Assembly (NCBI RefSeq): GCF_029873635.1
Contig: NC_080418.1
Span: forward strand, 17,197,388-17,261,387
Direction: 5' to 3'
DNA length: 64,000 nucleotides
Source: Malania oleifera
Lineage: Eukaryota; Streptophyta; Magnoliopsida; Santalales; Ximeniaceae
Shown: positions 1 through 10,427 of the stretch, one piece after another
How the letters are laid out: the number at the start of each line of letters is the position of its first letter
How positions within the stretch are numbered: the stretch's first letter is position 1
Notes under the pieces: model-generated
The model's input: the letters and a program-made list of their open reading frames with translations, nothing else
Database searches by the model: none
What the model was told of the DNA's origin: nothing
Made by a program: the position numbers and the translations under genes

Positions 1-59
1 AGGGTGAGGAGTTTAGCATATCAGATGATGGAGTTCTGCGATTCCGTATTAGGCTATGT

Positions 60-1370
60 GTTCTTGCAGATATAGAGATCAAGAGGACTATATTGGAGGA
101 GGCTCACAGATCCCTATACACGGTCCATCCCGGCAGTACTAAAATGTATAGGGACCTGTGAGAGTATTCCTGGTGGAGTGGAATGAAGAGGGAGATAGCC
201 GAATTTGTTCAGCAATGCTTAACGTGTCAACAGGTTAAAGCTGAGCACCAGAAACCAGTAGGGCAGTTATAGCCATTGTTTATCCCAAAGTGGAAGTGGG
301 ATCACGTTTCGATATACTTCGTTACGGGGTTACCACCAGTACGACAGGGACTGAATACAATTTGGGTGGTTGTAGATCGTCTGATGAAAATCGCTCATTT
401 CATCCCTATTAAAATTGGTTATTCCATGGACAGATTGGCAGAGATATATGTTCAGGAGATAGTTCGTGTTCATGGAGTACCAGTATCCATAGTCTCGGAC
501 CGAGATCCTCGGTTTATTTCACGATTCTGGAAAAGTTTTCAAGAGGCTATGGGTACGTAGTTAGCTTTTAGCACTGCTTTCCATCCCCAAACAGATGGGC
601 AGACTGAAAGAACGATTTAGACATTGGAAGACATGCTTCGTGCTTTTGTGCTTGATTTTGGGAGCAGTTGGATCCAGTTTATGCCGTTAGTTGAGTTTGC
701 TTACAATAATAGCTATCAGGCTAGTATCGGCATAGCTCCATACGAGGCATTATATGGCAGGAGATGTCGTTCTCCTCTTTTCTGGGATGAAGTAGGTGAA
801 AGGCGAGTTTTGGGTCCCGAGATAATACAACAAACATCCAACAAAGTCAGATTAATTAGAGAAATAATTAGTACAGCATAGAGTCGACAGAAAAGCTATA
901 CAGACATTCGCCGCCGAGAGTTTGAATTTGATGTGGGAGATCGAGTATTTTTTAAGATAGCTCCTCTAAAAGGAGTTATGAGGTTTTGAAAGAATGGTAA
1001 GTTGAGCCCTAGGTTTATTGGCCCTTTTGAGATACTTAAGAGAATAGGGTCAGTTGCTTATAGGCTAGCTTTGCCGCCAGCTTTGACTCGAATTCATGAC
1101 GTGTTTCATGTTGCCATGTTACGAAAATACGTCTCTAACCCATCTCACATCATTAGCTATGCAAAGATAGAGCTTAATGAATCCTTAGCATATGAAGAAG
1201 TACTAGTACAGATTTTGGATAGAAAGGTTCAGACTTTACGTACTAAAGAAATACAGTTAGTTAAAGTTTTGTGAAAGAATCATACTATAGAGGAAGCTTC
1301 TTGGGAGCTTGAGGAGCATATTAGACCCGCAGGTGTTCCAAGAGGTATAGAGGTACTCAAATAAAGTATA
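60..1370 (+). pseudogene. gypsy pol fossil: integrase and C-terminal region
   Basis: Conceptual translation shows, in order, the integrase zinc-binding region (about 60-240; residues LEEAHRSLYTVHPGSTKMY), the catalytic core (about 270-880; IWVVVDRLMKIAHFIP, SIVSDRDPRF, EFAYNNSYQASIG, ALYGRRCRSP) and the C-terminal region typical of chromoviruses (about 900-1370; [34 protein letters not shown]). In an active element this enzyme joins cDNA to host chromatin. The copy is broken by several changes and is not expected to give protein. Confidence 0.85.
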
Positions 1371-1463
1371 ATAGTTAGATAAATTTTCTTGCAAGTACAT
1401 ATACTAATTTTAGTTAGTAGATAGTTTTTAGTTTATATATGTAATCTTTCAGAACATAAATGT

Positions 1464-1492
1464 AACCACGGTATTCCTCCGCCACAAGTGAG
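1464..1492 (+). promoter_or_regulatory. Shared 29-nt 3'-end motif, copy 1 (gypsy)
   Basis: A 29-nt motif with core GGTATTCCTCCGCC, starting AACCACGG and ending AAGTGAG, sits in the non-coding spacer 108 nt before the LTR. AATAAA follows at 1500-1505, 7 nt after the motif. The motif occurs three more times in the window: in the 3' UTRs of two L1-type LINEs (12660-12688 and 19932-19960) and in another gypsy pre-LTR spacer (25195-25223). A role in RNA 3'-end formation is inferred from the neighbouring AATAAA. Confidence 0.6.
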
Positions 1493-1586
1493 TGCAAATA
1501 ATAAAATAAGTAGACCTTTTCCTTTACGGAATGATGGAATGTATAGATGGGGATACAGATAGTAAATTTCGAGGACGAAATTTTAT

Positions 1587-1599
1587 AAGGAGGGGAGAA
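1587..1599 (+). other. Polypurine tract of gypsy element
   Basis: A purine run (aaggaggggagaa) lies directly before the 3' LTR. In LTR retrotransposons this run primes plus-strand DNA synthesis. The same arrangement, read on the minus strand, lies beside the LTRs that begin at 6464 and 25048. Confidence 0.8.
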
Positions 1600-1680
1600 T
1601 ATAACGACTCGAAAAATAACGATATTTAAATATGAAAGAGAGAGGGAAATAGAAACAAAAAATAGAAGGAAGCAGTAGGC

Positions 1681-1868
1681 TTCATCGACAAACACAGGAA
1701 GTTCGTCGACGAGTGCATAAGGAAATTCGTCGAGGAAACTACGCCTCGTCGACGAGAAAATACCGAGAGAGGTTTTGGGGTAACCTGAATTTCGTCGACG
1801 AGGGAGCAAGGTTCGTCGACGAAATTATTGAAAGATTCGTCGACGAGATGACGTGTCTTGTCGACGAA
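1681..1868 (+). repeat. Array of eight GTCGAC palindromes in LTR
   Basis: Eight 12-nt units close to TTCGTCGACGAA begin at 1681, 1702, 1726, 1745, 1791, 1812, 1836 and 1857, with irregular spacers of about 7-34 nt. Each unit is a near-perfect palindrome around a GTCGAC core and carries several CpG sites. The array lies about 80-270 nt inside the LTR start, where a U3 promoter region is expected. Translated, the units read FVDE, which produces misleading short open frames. Confidence 0.85.
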
Positions 1869-2588
1869 GGCCGCAGTATAAAAGTGAAAAACTCATATTT
1901 TTATCCATTTTTAACGCCGCTCTCTCTCTCTCCTCTCTCTCTTTACGTCCCTCTCTCACTTCTCTCTTCGTTTTTGGGCTTGTTTCTCGCCGGATCGAAA
2001 ATCTGAGGCTACCATGACGCTCCTAGCAAAGTTCTTTGCAAGTCTACCGGAACTGATCGTTGAAAAAGTTGATTTGGATTTCGTCCCAATCTCAAGGTAA
2101 GACATTTTATTCAGTATCTACCTTTCCTTCAATTATAAGAAATGTTGTAGGTAAGAAAATACTAATGTTTTGTTCTAAGGGATTTTGTTTTCAAGATGTT
2201 GAGTTAGGAACCCTGAGGGTATAGAGGCAGAATTTCATAAGGGTTTTTCAAAGTTAAAGTAAAGGAAATATGCTATGCTAGAAGTTTTCATAATGCTATT
2301 AGAGATTTCATAAACATATATTTATACCAGTTTATTATACAGTATTTACCAAATATTAATTTAAATGTGTGTGTGGCCTAAGTAGATTTTCATGAGATGA
2401 AAATATTTATATAACTTTAATAATATATCATATTATACTAAATACACAGATATAGACAGTATATACAATTTATATATTTTTCTCAGTATATGGAGTTATA
2501 CAGAATATACAGATATAGTTATATATTCACAAAGATTATACAGAGAAATTTACAAGCATATACAACTTTTATATGAATAGTTTCATGA

Positions 2589-2591
<3 letters not shown>

Positions 2592-2634
<43 letters not shown>
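2592..2634. repeat. (TA)n microsatellite in gypsy LTR
   Basis: An uninterrupted TA run of about 43 nt, roughly 990 nt into the plus-strand LTR. A comparable run sits about 850 nt into the minus-strand LTR at 9562-9595. Confidence 0.9.
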
Positions 2635-2637
<3 letters not shown>

Positions 2638-3737
2638 TTTTACTCAGATCAGTATATATAGATTACAATTTATATATATACAAAGTTATAGTATGTCATG
2701 TTTCCTATTACCATAACATACAAAGTATACAGACAGAATATATAGATAAAGTATACAGACAGATATATAAAGTTAGCATCAAGATGCTACAAATACAGTA
2801 TACAGAGATTACAGTATTTACAGTACAGAAAGATAGCGTTATGGTAATTTTGGAAATATGATGAAAACAGTAAAAGAGTATATATGTATATATGTATATA
2901 GTATCATATCCCTGTGGAAAGATTACAGATAGATACAGTACAGATATAGATTACAGAGTACGGTACCGTTGCTATTTACAGATAGAGTGCAATCACATAT
3001 CTCAAATAGTGTGTAAGTACCGTCAGCCGTACTCGAAGAGGTTGCAGCTCCCCAGTTCACTGGGTGGAGGGGGCCGATTTTGACGAGGTAGTAGCCACTC
3101 CCGAGCCTAGGAGTGGATGCAGTATGGCCAGGCTGAGATAGTGTAGAGTATATTGACTTATCTGAAGGGGCGACCAATTGAAATCCCGCCTATGGGTCGC
3201 ACAACCCTGTCATGAGGGGTCAAATCATGACGTACAAAATCCCAAGGATAAAACACAGTTATGTATATGTATACAATTTTACAGTATATGATGAGTATAG
3301 TATGATATTATCAGTATGAAAAGTAGAAAATACAGAAGATACAGTATATTTTAAATTGAGAAAGAAAGATATGCTTTACAGATTATTTGTCGCATTACAG
3401 TTCAGTTATTATTTAAAAGTATCTTTAACTTAGTTGTCACACACTAGTAATAGCATATTTCCACTTACTCAACGTCGACTCACCTCATTACTTTAACATT
3501 TTTTAGGTGGGCCAACTAAGCAAGCAGATCAGGCTCGCAAATAAAGAGTAGTTTGATTACCCTGGTTATAAGGTGAGTTTTTGATAGAGTTGTGTATATT
3601 TGTGGGTAAACGATGCTGAAAGGGATTAGTTTTGTATGGCTATGGTTAATATACACTAGATTCTAGTATTGTATAGTATTTATGTGAATGGTTGTATGAT
3701 TTATGTTCCTGCTGCTTAGGTATGGATGTAGATATAC

Positions 3738-3749
<12 letters not shown>

Positions 3750-3771
<22 letters not shown>
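3750..3771. repeat. (TA)n microsatellite near LTR 3' end
   Basis: A TA run ends 24 nt before the LTR 3' terminus. The related minus-strand LTR has its own TA run (8422-8452) 22 nt from its 3' terminus, so the run is positionally conserved. Confidence 0.9.
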
Positions 3772-3795
3772 GGTAAGAATTTTGAGGATGTTACA

Positions 3796-4741
3796 CAAAT
3801 ACTGAAATCTGTAAAATTATATAATTTTCTTACTCTGAAAACACCCATAATCATATATCATATTTTACCAGTAAGTATTTCTAAATCCGCTGGCATAGCA
3901 TATTTCCCTTACCTGGCAAACTAAGCTTGTTGGCTAATTCTAATTCACACCCACGGTGTTTATAATTCCAAAATCCTGAAATTACACACATATATTTCCT
4001 TGTCAAACAACTGAAAACTCAAAATAATTTTCATACTTATATTTCCTGAATTATAAACTATTCATCATCTTACCTGAGTTTTTAGGAACACCCTCTAAGT
4101 TCCCTAACCTGGCTGCAATATAAGCCCTAAAACCCTGAATTCACAATACCCAAATTTAATCCTCCCAAACACTAATATAACAACATATAAAACCAAATCT
4201 GGGTTCAGAAAAACCTATAAGTCAAATAACCCTTAAATAACCTACTTACCCTGATTTTGGGAAGGTGTCCAAGTTTCTCAAATCAAAATTCTGCTCCAAC
4301 TAAGTTATAGAGAATCTCCCCAAGATCACCGTGGTAGCTTCTGATCATCGAACTGAGGAGAAAAGGAGCCGAAAATCTAGAGAGAAGTCAGAGCAACTGA
4401 ATTCTAGAGAGAGAAAGAAGAGGAACTGATATTTTCGTCCAAAACTCGATTTTTGCATATTTATAGGTGGCTGGCCCCGTGGCTTCGTCGACAGAACATG
4501 TGGTCTTATCGACGAGGCGAAGAAGGGAGTTCATTGATGAAGATAAGGATCTCGTCAAATGAACCAATGGGTCTAAAACACCCCCTCTCGATTTCTCTTC
4601 GTCGACAAACACTGAAATTCATCCACGAATCTTTTAGGGAGTTCGACGACGAAACCGAGGCATTCGTCGTTGAACCCTGTTTGACCCCTTTAAATTTCCA
4701 TCTTCTCTTTTTTTAATTATTATAATTTTTGGATCTTTACA
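3796..4741 (-). repeat. gypsy LTR fragment, start half
   Basis: Read on the minus strand this begins TGTAAAGATCC at 4741 and continues leftward through a palindrome array (4676-4483) and a stretch (about 4330-3880) resembling the region after the array in the other LTRs. It stops at 3796, where the plus-strand LTR ends. No polypurine tract adjoins 4741, so it was a 5' LTR or a solo LTR. The rest of it presumably lies to the left of the window, split off by insertion of the plus-strand element. Confidence 0.7.
4483..4676 (-). repeat. GTCGAC palindrome array, second LTR
   Basis: About eight units resembling TTCGTCGACGAA, several decayed to forms such as TTCATTGATGAA or TTCGTCGACAGA. Much of the variation is CpG to TpG or CpA. 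The array lies at the same distance from the LTR start as the one at 1681-1868. Confidence 0.75.
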
Positions 4742-4847
4742 CATTTGTATTTCACTGTCAACAGCAGTTGAGAAAATGCATCATTAACAAAACCATCATC
4801 TGATAACATACACGCATTCAGATATATCTTTTAATGATAATAATACC

Positions 4848-5075
4848 CCGAGAATAGAGAAGATTACCCGCTCATACAAGTAGTTTCCCTCTACTCTAAT
4901 ACCAATATCAGGGCACTCACCTTACTCAGTAAACTCTCAAGTTATGTATATAGGCAAAGTCTCCAAGAATAGGGAAGGTTACCCGCCCAGACAAGTAGTT
5001 TCCCTCTGCTCTGGTACCAAACAAAAAATATTAGCGCAATCGCTTTTCTCAGCAAGCTCTTGGCAGAAAGTTTTA
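4848..5075. repeat. Imperfect 115-bp tandem duplication
   Basis: Two copies of a roughly 115-bp block begin at about 4848 and 4963, each containing a form of AGAATAG, TTACCCGC and CAAGTAGTTTCCCTCT. They lie inside the LTR of 4742-6464 and differ by scattered substitutions. Confidence 0.7.
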
Positions 5076-5186
5076 TCTTACCATAAATATACATATAATT
5101 AAGTTAATATATCATTTATCTTATTAGATCACATTCCACACAAGAGAACCCCATCCACACAAGACTCTTATTTATACAAAATACAA

Positions 5187-5312
5187 GGTCCACATAGGAC
5201 TAACTTCACACAGAAACATGGTCCACACAGGACTAATATCATCACAGAATACATGGTCCACAAAGGACTAAGTTCACACAGAAACATGGTCCACACAGGA
5301 CTAGTCCACACA
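5187..5312. repeat. Minisatellite of 33-35 bp units
   Basis: About three and a half units beginning GGTCCACA, containing AGGACTAA and CACACAGAA, start at 5187, 5220, 5255 and 5288. Looser related sequence starts at about 5130. A second short tandem series with AACTCC and CAGGCCT follows at about 5370-5510. Both lie inside a gypsy LTR. Confidence 0.75.
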
Positions 5313-6464
5313 GGCACCACTAACCACCAGTACCAATCCCCATTACCTACCCGTAGTATATCAGTAGGACAACCTCCTCAGGCCTATCAATGCTCTACCC
5401 CAATATATAATGACAATATACGAACTCCGCAGGCCTGCCAACGTATATCGTGATTATATCTAGGCAATATAACGAACTCCTCAAGCCTTCCAATGTTATA
5501 TTGGGATACACATGAATAATCACACAAAATGACCTATATACATTGCATCATTTGTCACGCAGCAATCTCAAGCAACCAGTATTCACAAACAATCATTATT
5601 CGCCAATAAATTGTACCCATAGCTAACCAATGTTCACAATCCAACAATATAATTCATCAATCTGTACTCACATCAGCCAATTAAATTATAAAAGTTATAT
5701 TCCTACCACAATTTCTTTTCCATATATATAAATTATATCAAAGGTAAATATTTTCCAAATGCCCAACTGTTCAAATAAATCATACCTAAATATATATATT
5801 TTATATACCCAAATTAACAAGTTTAAAATTTAATAAAAACCTACTATAATTAATTACCCTTACCTGTTTTCTTAAATTTCGCCCGCGAAAACCCCAAAAC
5901 GTCGCCTGCGGCACCCACCCAAATCCTAATTCAGAAACCCGAGTTTATCAACCCAAACTTCAATAAAATGCTATTTTATCATTCCCTATGCTCTATATAC
6001 TCCATATTAAGAATAAAACTTTAAAATACCCTACTTACCTTGATTTTGGGATGGTACTCCGAAACCTCAAACTGAAAATCTGCTCTGCGTAGGTTGTAGA
6101 GAATCTTCCCAGGAATTCCGTGGTGGTTCCTAATTGTCAAAACGGGGCTTAACAGAACGAGAATCAAAGATGGAAGGGTGGGGGACCGTAGGATTTCGGA
6201 GAGGAAAAATAAAGAATTGATTTTTCTTTGAAAACTGCTCACAGGACTTTCCTTAATATCCCCTCTACGCAGAAAATCGTCGCCGATTTTCTCTGGCCTA
6301 ACCAGCCCTATTTTACCGTTTACCCAGTTACTGACTCGCGATAATTCCAAGTCATCGCCAGTTTTCTTCTTCTCCATAAAACTATCACCGGTTTTTCTCT
6401 TTCCCCAACCAAAAATCCATTTTTTCCAATTATTTTTATTATTTCATTTTCCCGGGTCTCTACA

Positions 6465-6837
6465 TTCTACCCTCCTTATAAAATTTTGTCCTCAAAATTT
6501 GTTAATCCATCATTTTTCATAATTTAAAAGTTAATCAACCACATTTATACAATTCAATCTATTCTAATATATACTTTAACCATGACACTGATTAACCTTA
6601 CTGTTTCAAAAACTTCTCTTATTAATACAAAACAAAAACAAAAAAGCCATCACATTCAAAGTCAACAGCTTCATGAAATACTCTATATATTTTTAAAGAA
6701 TATCTTTTTACAACTGTTCCTAAAGCATCACTCAAAAGATTGCAATTTGTTTTGCAATATCTAGGTGGTGGAATCTGATACGAGTTACCCATGAAACTTG
6801 CACTAATCTAGCGTGTGATTAGACATAGATTCCTCAC

Positions 6838-6875
<38 letters not shown>

Positions 6876-8399
6876 AGGGATGGAATATAGCAGGGCTTGG
6901 GAATTTGCCTTGGAATCCTTTTCCTTTGTCAATGTGAACATCGAGCACCTTGTGGATTAGATAATCAAAAATTGTCCCATTCCACTTTCACGATGTAATG
7001 ATTCAATTGGGGGCACACCCAGCAATCAACTAATCCCACCAAAGGCTTCTAGCAACCTAGTTTGCTAGTTGAAAGTGACCCACATTTTCTTAATCGCCCT
7101 AATCTTCACCACAAAAGAGCCTCCGCCACCTTTGACTCACATGACTGGCGTTCCACATTGGGGGACTAAAAACTTTAGAACAATGAATGAAAAGAAGAAT
7201 GAATTTGGATCCAAAACAACCCAATAAAGTCTGCTTATCACCAAACCCATATTTATATGCACAGGGCTAGCTTAACCACAGATTCACAGAATCATATGCT
7301 TCCTACAAATAGCAATCAGAACCCACTTAGGGTCAGCTTAATCAATATGTATATGCAGAATCATCACTAGCAGAATCCTAATAATAATCATGAAAAGAAG
7401 ATAACCACTAATGCCAGCTTACTCCTACTACTACTAAGCTCTAGGATATGCAATGCCAGCTTATTCCTACAACTACTAGCGCTGCAAGGATATGTTAATT
7501 AAATTTCTAAGCAGAGCATGCATGTCATCCCCCACCGCACCAAGAATAGACCTATGCCATTTGAGGTGAGAGGCGTGAAACAAACTCCTTGCCCTCTCCA
7601 CCACCTATTTTAGTGCAAGACGGCAGCACCCACAACAAATTTAAGTCCTTTGTTTCCTAATCCTCACCACTCTGCGTGGGAAAAAGTGAAAAAAAGAAAA
7701 AATATAAAATCTTATCATGTGCATATATAATGGTAAAAGAGAATCATATCGTATTAGATCATAAATATAATACAATATCCTTCCACTTGCCACTTATTAT
7801 TGTATTCCTAGCAGATGATTAGCATCTGTGATGCAGTGTTGCTTGCGTCCTTGCGCTCAACATACCATCTACTGCCACATGGTTTAGTGTAGACATCACC
7901 AAGCAATTACATACTAATGACCCCAAAATCTTCATTACGCACGTCTTCCCTGAGTAACATCAATTTCCTGAAAAGGGACCGTGCATTTCGTCTCTCTCTC
8001 TCTCTCTCTCTCTTATAATATAAGATGAAGATAAAACTTAAGTGGAATGGCCACGGAATGGTGGCGTCCACGTCACAATGGTTCATCTTTTTTCCATGCC
8101 CTTTCTTATCTCCAATCCACTAAGCGAGTCCCTAAAGCAAGGAGCCACCACCCCATTCCCGTTGGTTTGCTTTGCATTACCTTTTGATTTGCAGTATGCT
8201 GGAAACAGTGACAACATCGCCACCACAAATATAATGTTTTGTTAGAAATAGGAGAGGCACATGATGTCATATCCCACCTCAAGTACCTCCTTATCACACA
8301 TAGTTCTTGCTCCAAGTGCTGTGGTGCTTATTGGACCTTCTGTAACCATCTCTAGCTGTCAAATCGAGCAGAATATACTGCTCAAAACACTAAATAGAA
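6465..8399. other. Gene-free stretch with GA and CT microsatellites
   Basis: The first 100 nt or so are the polypurine tract and spacer of the minus-strand gypsy element to the left. Beyond that I recognise no protein, RNA or mobile element. There is a (GA)n tract at about 6839-6870 and a (CT)n tract at 7991-8012. The short open frames at 8042-8315, on both strands, have no recognisable motifs. Confidence 0.5.
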
Positions 8400-8420
8400 T
8401 GTGGTAATTTGCAAAACTTG

Positions 8421-8421
<1 letters not shown>

Positions 8422-8452
<31 letters not shown>
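8422..8452. repeat. (TA)n microsatellite near LTR 3' end
   Basis: A TA run 22 nt inside the 3' terminus of the minus-strand LTR, matching the position of the run at 3750-3771 in the plus-strand LTR. Confidence 0.9.
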
Positions 8453-8455
<3 letters not shown>

Positions 8456-9546
8456 AATACTATACAATACCAGAATCCAGTGTATATCGACCATAGCCAC
8501 ACAAAACAAATCTCTCCAGCATCATCTATCCCAAAAATACAAAACTCTGTCAAAAACTCATCCTATAACCAGGCTAATCAAAATACTCTCTATCCGCGAG
8601 CCTGATTTGCTCGCCCAACTGGCTCACATGAAAAATGTTAAAGTCAAGGGGTGAGTCAACACTCAGTAAGTGGAAATATACTATTACTAGTGTGTGGCGA
8701 TTAAGTTAGGATTACTGTTTAAATAAGAACTGAACTGTAATATAATAGTAAATCTATAAAACATATCTTTCTTTTCACAATTTAAAATATAACTGTATCA
8801 TCTGTGTTTTCTATTTTCATACTGCTAATATCATACTATACTTATCATATACTGTAAAGCTGTATACATATACATAACTATGTTTTATCCTTGGAATTCT
8901 GTATGTCATGATTTGACCCCTCACGATAGGGTTGTGCGGCCTATAGGCGGGACTTAATTTGGTCGGCCTTCCAGATAAGTCAATATACTTTACACTACCT
9001 CAATCCGGCCAAATTGCATCCACTCCTAGGCTCGGGGCTTGCTACTACCTCGTCAAACCGGTCCCCTCCACCCAACGAACTGAGGAGCTACATACTCTCC
9101 GAGCACGGTCGACAGTACCCACACACTATCTAAGATATGTGGTTGCACTCTATCTGTATCTAGCAACGATACCGTGCTTTGTATTCTTTATCTGTATCTG
9201 TCTGTATTCTTTCCTCAGGGATCTGATACTATATACATATACATATATACTCTTTTACTGTTTTCATCATATTTCCAAAATTACCATAACGCTATTTTTC
9301 AGTACTGTAAATACTGTAATTTTTGTATACTGTATCTGTAGCATCTTGATGCTATCTCTGTATATCTGTCTGTATACTCTATCTATATACTCTATCTGTA
9401 TACTCTGTATGTTATGGTAATAGGAAACATGGCATACTATAAACATTGTATATACTGTTCTTGTATAAAGTTGTAATATATACTGATCAGATACTCAGAT
9501 CTATATAAAACTATAACATGCTGATCTGAGTAAAATTGTATACATG

Positions 9547-9561
<15 letters not shown>

Positions 9562-9595
<34 letters not shown>
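9562..9595. repeat. (TA)n microsatellite inside gypsy LTR
   Basis: A TA run about 850 nt into the minus-strand LTR, the counterpart of the run at 2592-2634. Confidence 0.9.
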
Positions 9596-9598
<3 letters not shown>

Positions 9599-10236
9599 TT
9601 ATGAAACTATTTGTATAAAAGTTGTATATGCAAACATATCTTTCTGTATAATCTCTGTGAATATATAACTATATCTATATATTTTGTATAACTCCATATA
9701 CTGGAAAAACTATATAAGTTTTTCATCACATAAATATCTACTCAGGCCACACAAGCATTTAAAACTCATATTCTGTAAAACTGGTAATAAGCTATTATAT
9801 ACATATGTGTGAAATCTCTGATAATATTATAAAAATTCCTAGCATAGCATATTTCTCTTACCTTAACTCTGAAAAGCTCCTACTAAATTCTGGTCCTATA
9901 CCCGCAGAGTTCTCCACTCAACACCCTGAAAATCAAATCCCCCAAAACAAAACATCAGTATTTTTTCGTGTATTGTATTTCTTATAACTGAGGGAAAGAC
10001 AAATACTGAATAAAATATCTTACCCTGAGATTGGGACAAAATCAAAACCAACTTCACCAACGATCAGCTCCAGCAAACTTGTAGAGAACTTCGCCAGGAG
10101 CGTCGTAGTGGCTTCGGATCGTCGATCTGGCGCAAAACGGGCCCGGAATCGAAGAGAGAATGGGAGGGAGTCGTAGGAGAGAGAAGTTTCTTGCGCCAAT
10201 TCTCGTTAAAAAACTTTTGGCAATTTATAGCCCTGG

Positions 10237-10427
10237 GTTCGTCGATGAGACACGTCATCTCGTCGATGAGTCTTTAAGGAATTTCATCGATGAACTTCCT
10301 GTCAACGAATTTCAGGCTGCCCCAAAACCTCTCTCGGTATTTTCTCGTCGACAAGACGTGGCTTCGTTGATGAGGTCCCTTATGCGCTTATCGACGAATC
10401 CCCTGTATTCGTCGACGAGATCCTGTG
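10237..10427 (-). repeat. GTCGAC palindrome array, third LTR
   Basis: Eight units related to TTCGTCGACGAA lie about 20-210 nt inside the LTR start. Spacer sequence is also partly conserved with the first array (for example ACACGTCATC and CCCCAAAACCTCTCTC on the plus strand, which occur in reverse complement near 1850 and 1770). Several units show CpG decay to TCGATGA. Confidence 0.8.

Larger units (their letters stand above)
1..3795 (+). mobile_element. Ty3/gypsy LTR retrotransposon, 3' portion
   Basis: The 3' part of a Ty3/gypsy element of chromovirus (Tekay/Del-like) type enters from the left edge of the window. Visible parts are the integrase half of pol (about 60-1370), a short non-coding spacer, a polypurine tract at 1587-1599 and a complete 3' LTR. 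The 5' LTR, gag, protease and reverse transcriptase lie outside the window. The coding part is broken in several places, so this is a fossil. It ends inside a minus-strand gypsy LTR that resumes at 3796, which suggests it inserted into that older LTR. Family assignment rests on protein motifs and is moderately sure at lineage level. Confidence 0.85.
1600..3795 (+). repeat. gypsy 3' LTR (about 2.2 kb)
   Basis: The LTR starts TATAACGACTCG next to the polypurine tract and ends in GATGTTACA. It holds an eight-unit palindrome array (1681-1868), a CT-rich tract (about 1915-1970), (TA)n tracts at 2592-2634 and 3750-3771, and a GC-richer block at about 3005-3240 that is clearly shared, on the opposite strand, with the LTR at 8400-10448. 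It is much longer than copia LTRs in this window, as expected for Tekay/Del-like chromoviruses. Confidence 0.8.
4742..6464 (-). repeat. gypsy LTR (about 1.7 kb), different subfamily
   Basis: The minus-strand LTR begins TGTAGAGACCCGGG at 6464; to its right is a polypurine tract in reverse (6465-6480) and a short non-coding remnant of the element, so this was a 3' LTR. Its region after the start resembles the other gypsy LTRs (about 6010-6130), but the palindromes have the variant core TCGCCGAT or ATCGCCAG. The left half contains tandem repeats not seen in the other LTRs. The left boundary is set by the start of the neighbouring LTR piece and is the less certain end. Confidence 0.6.

Noticed and set aside
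1713-2006. Plus-strand open frame with repeated FVDE
   Set aside because: It is the translation of the LTR palindrome array, as is the minus-strand frame at 1414-1809. There is no start context or known domain, and the sequence is inside an LTR.
5187-5312. Regular repeats considered as a CRISPR array
   Set aside because: The units are contiguous tandem copies without unique spacers, inside a plant LTR. No CRISPR array or cas gene is present in the window.
8042-8315. Overlapping frames of 67 and 69 residues on opposite strands
   Set aside because: No homology is recognisable and no splice or promoter context is seen, so they are most likely chance frames.
8959-9420. 153-residue plus-strand frame
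   Set aside because: It lies wholly inside the minus-strand gypsy LTR and is Tyr/Ile/Ser-rich from TA-rich DNA.
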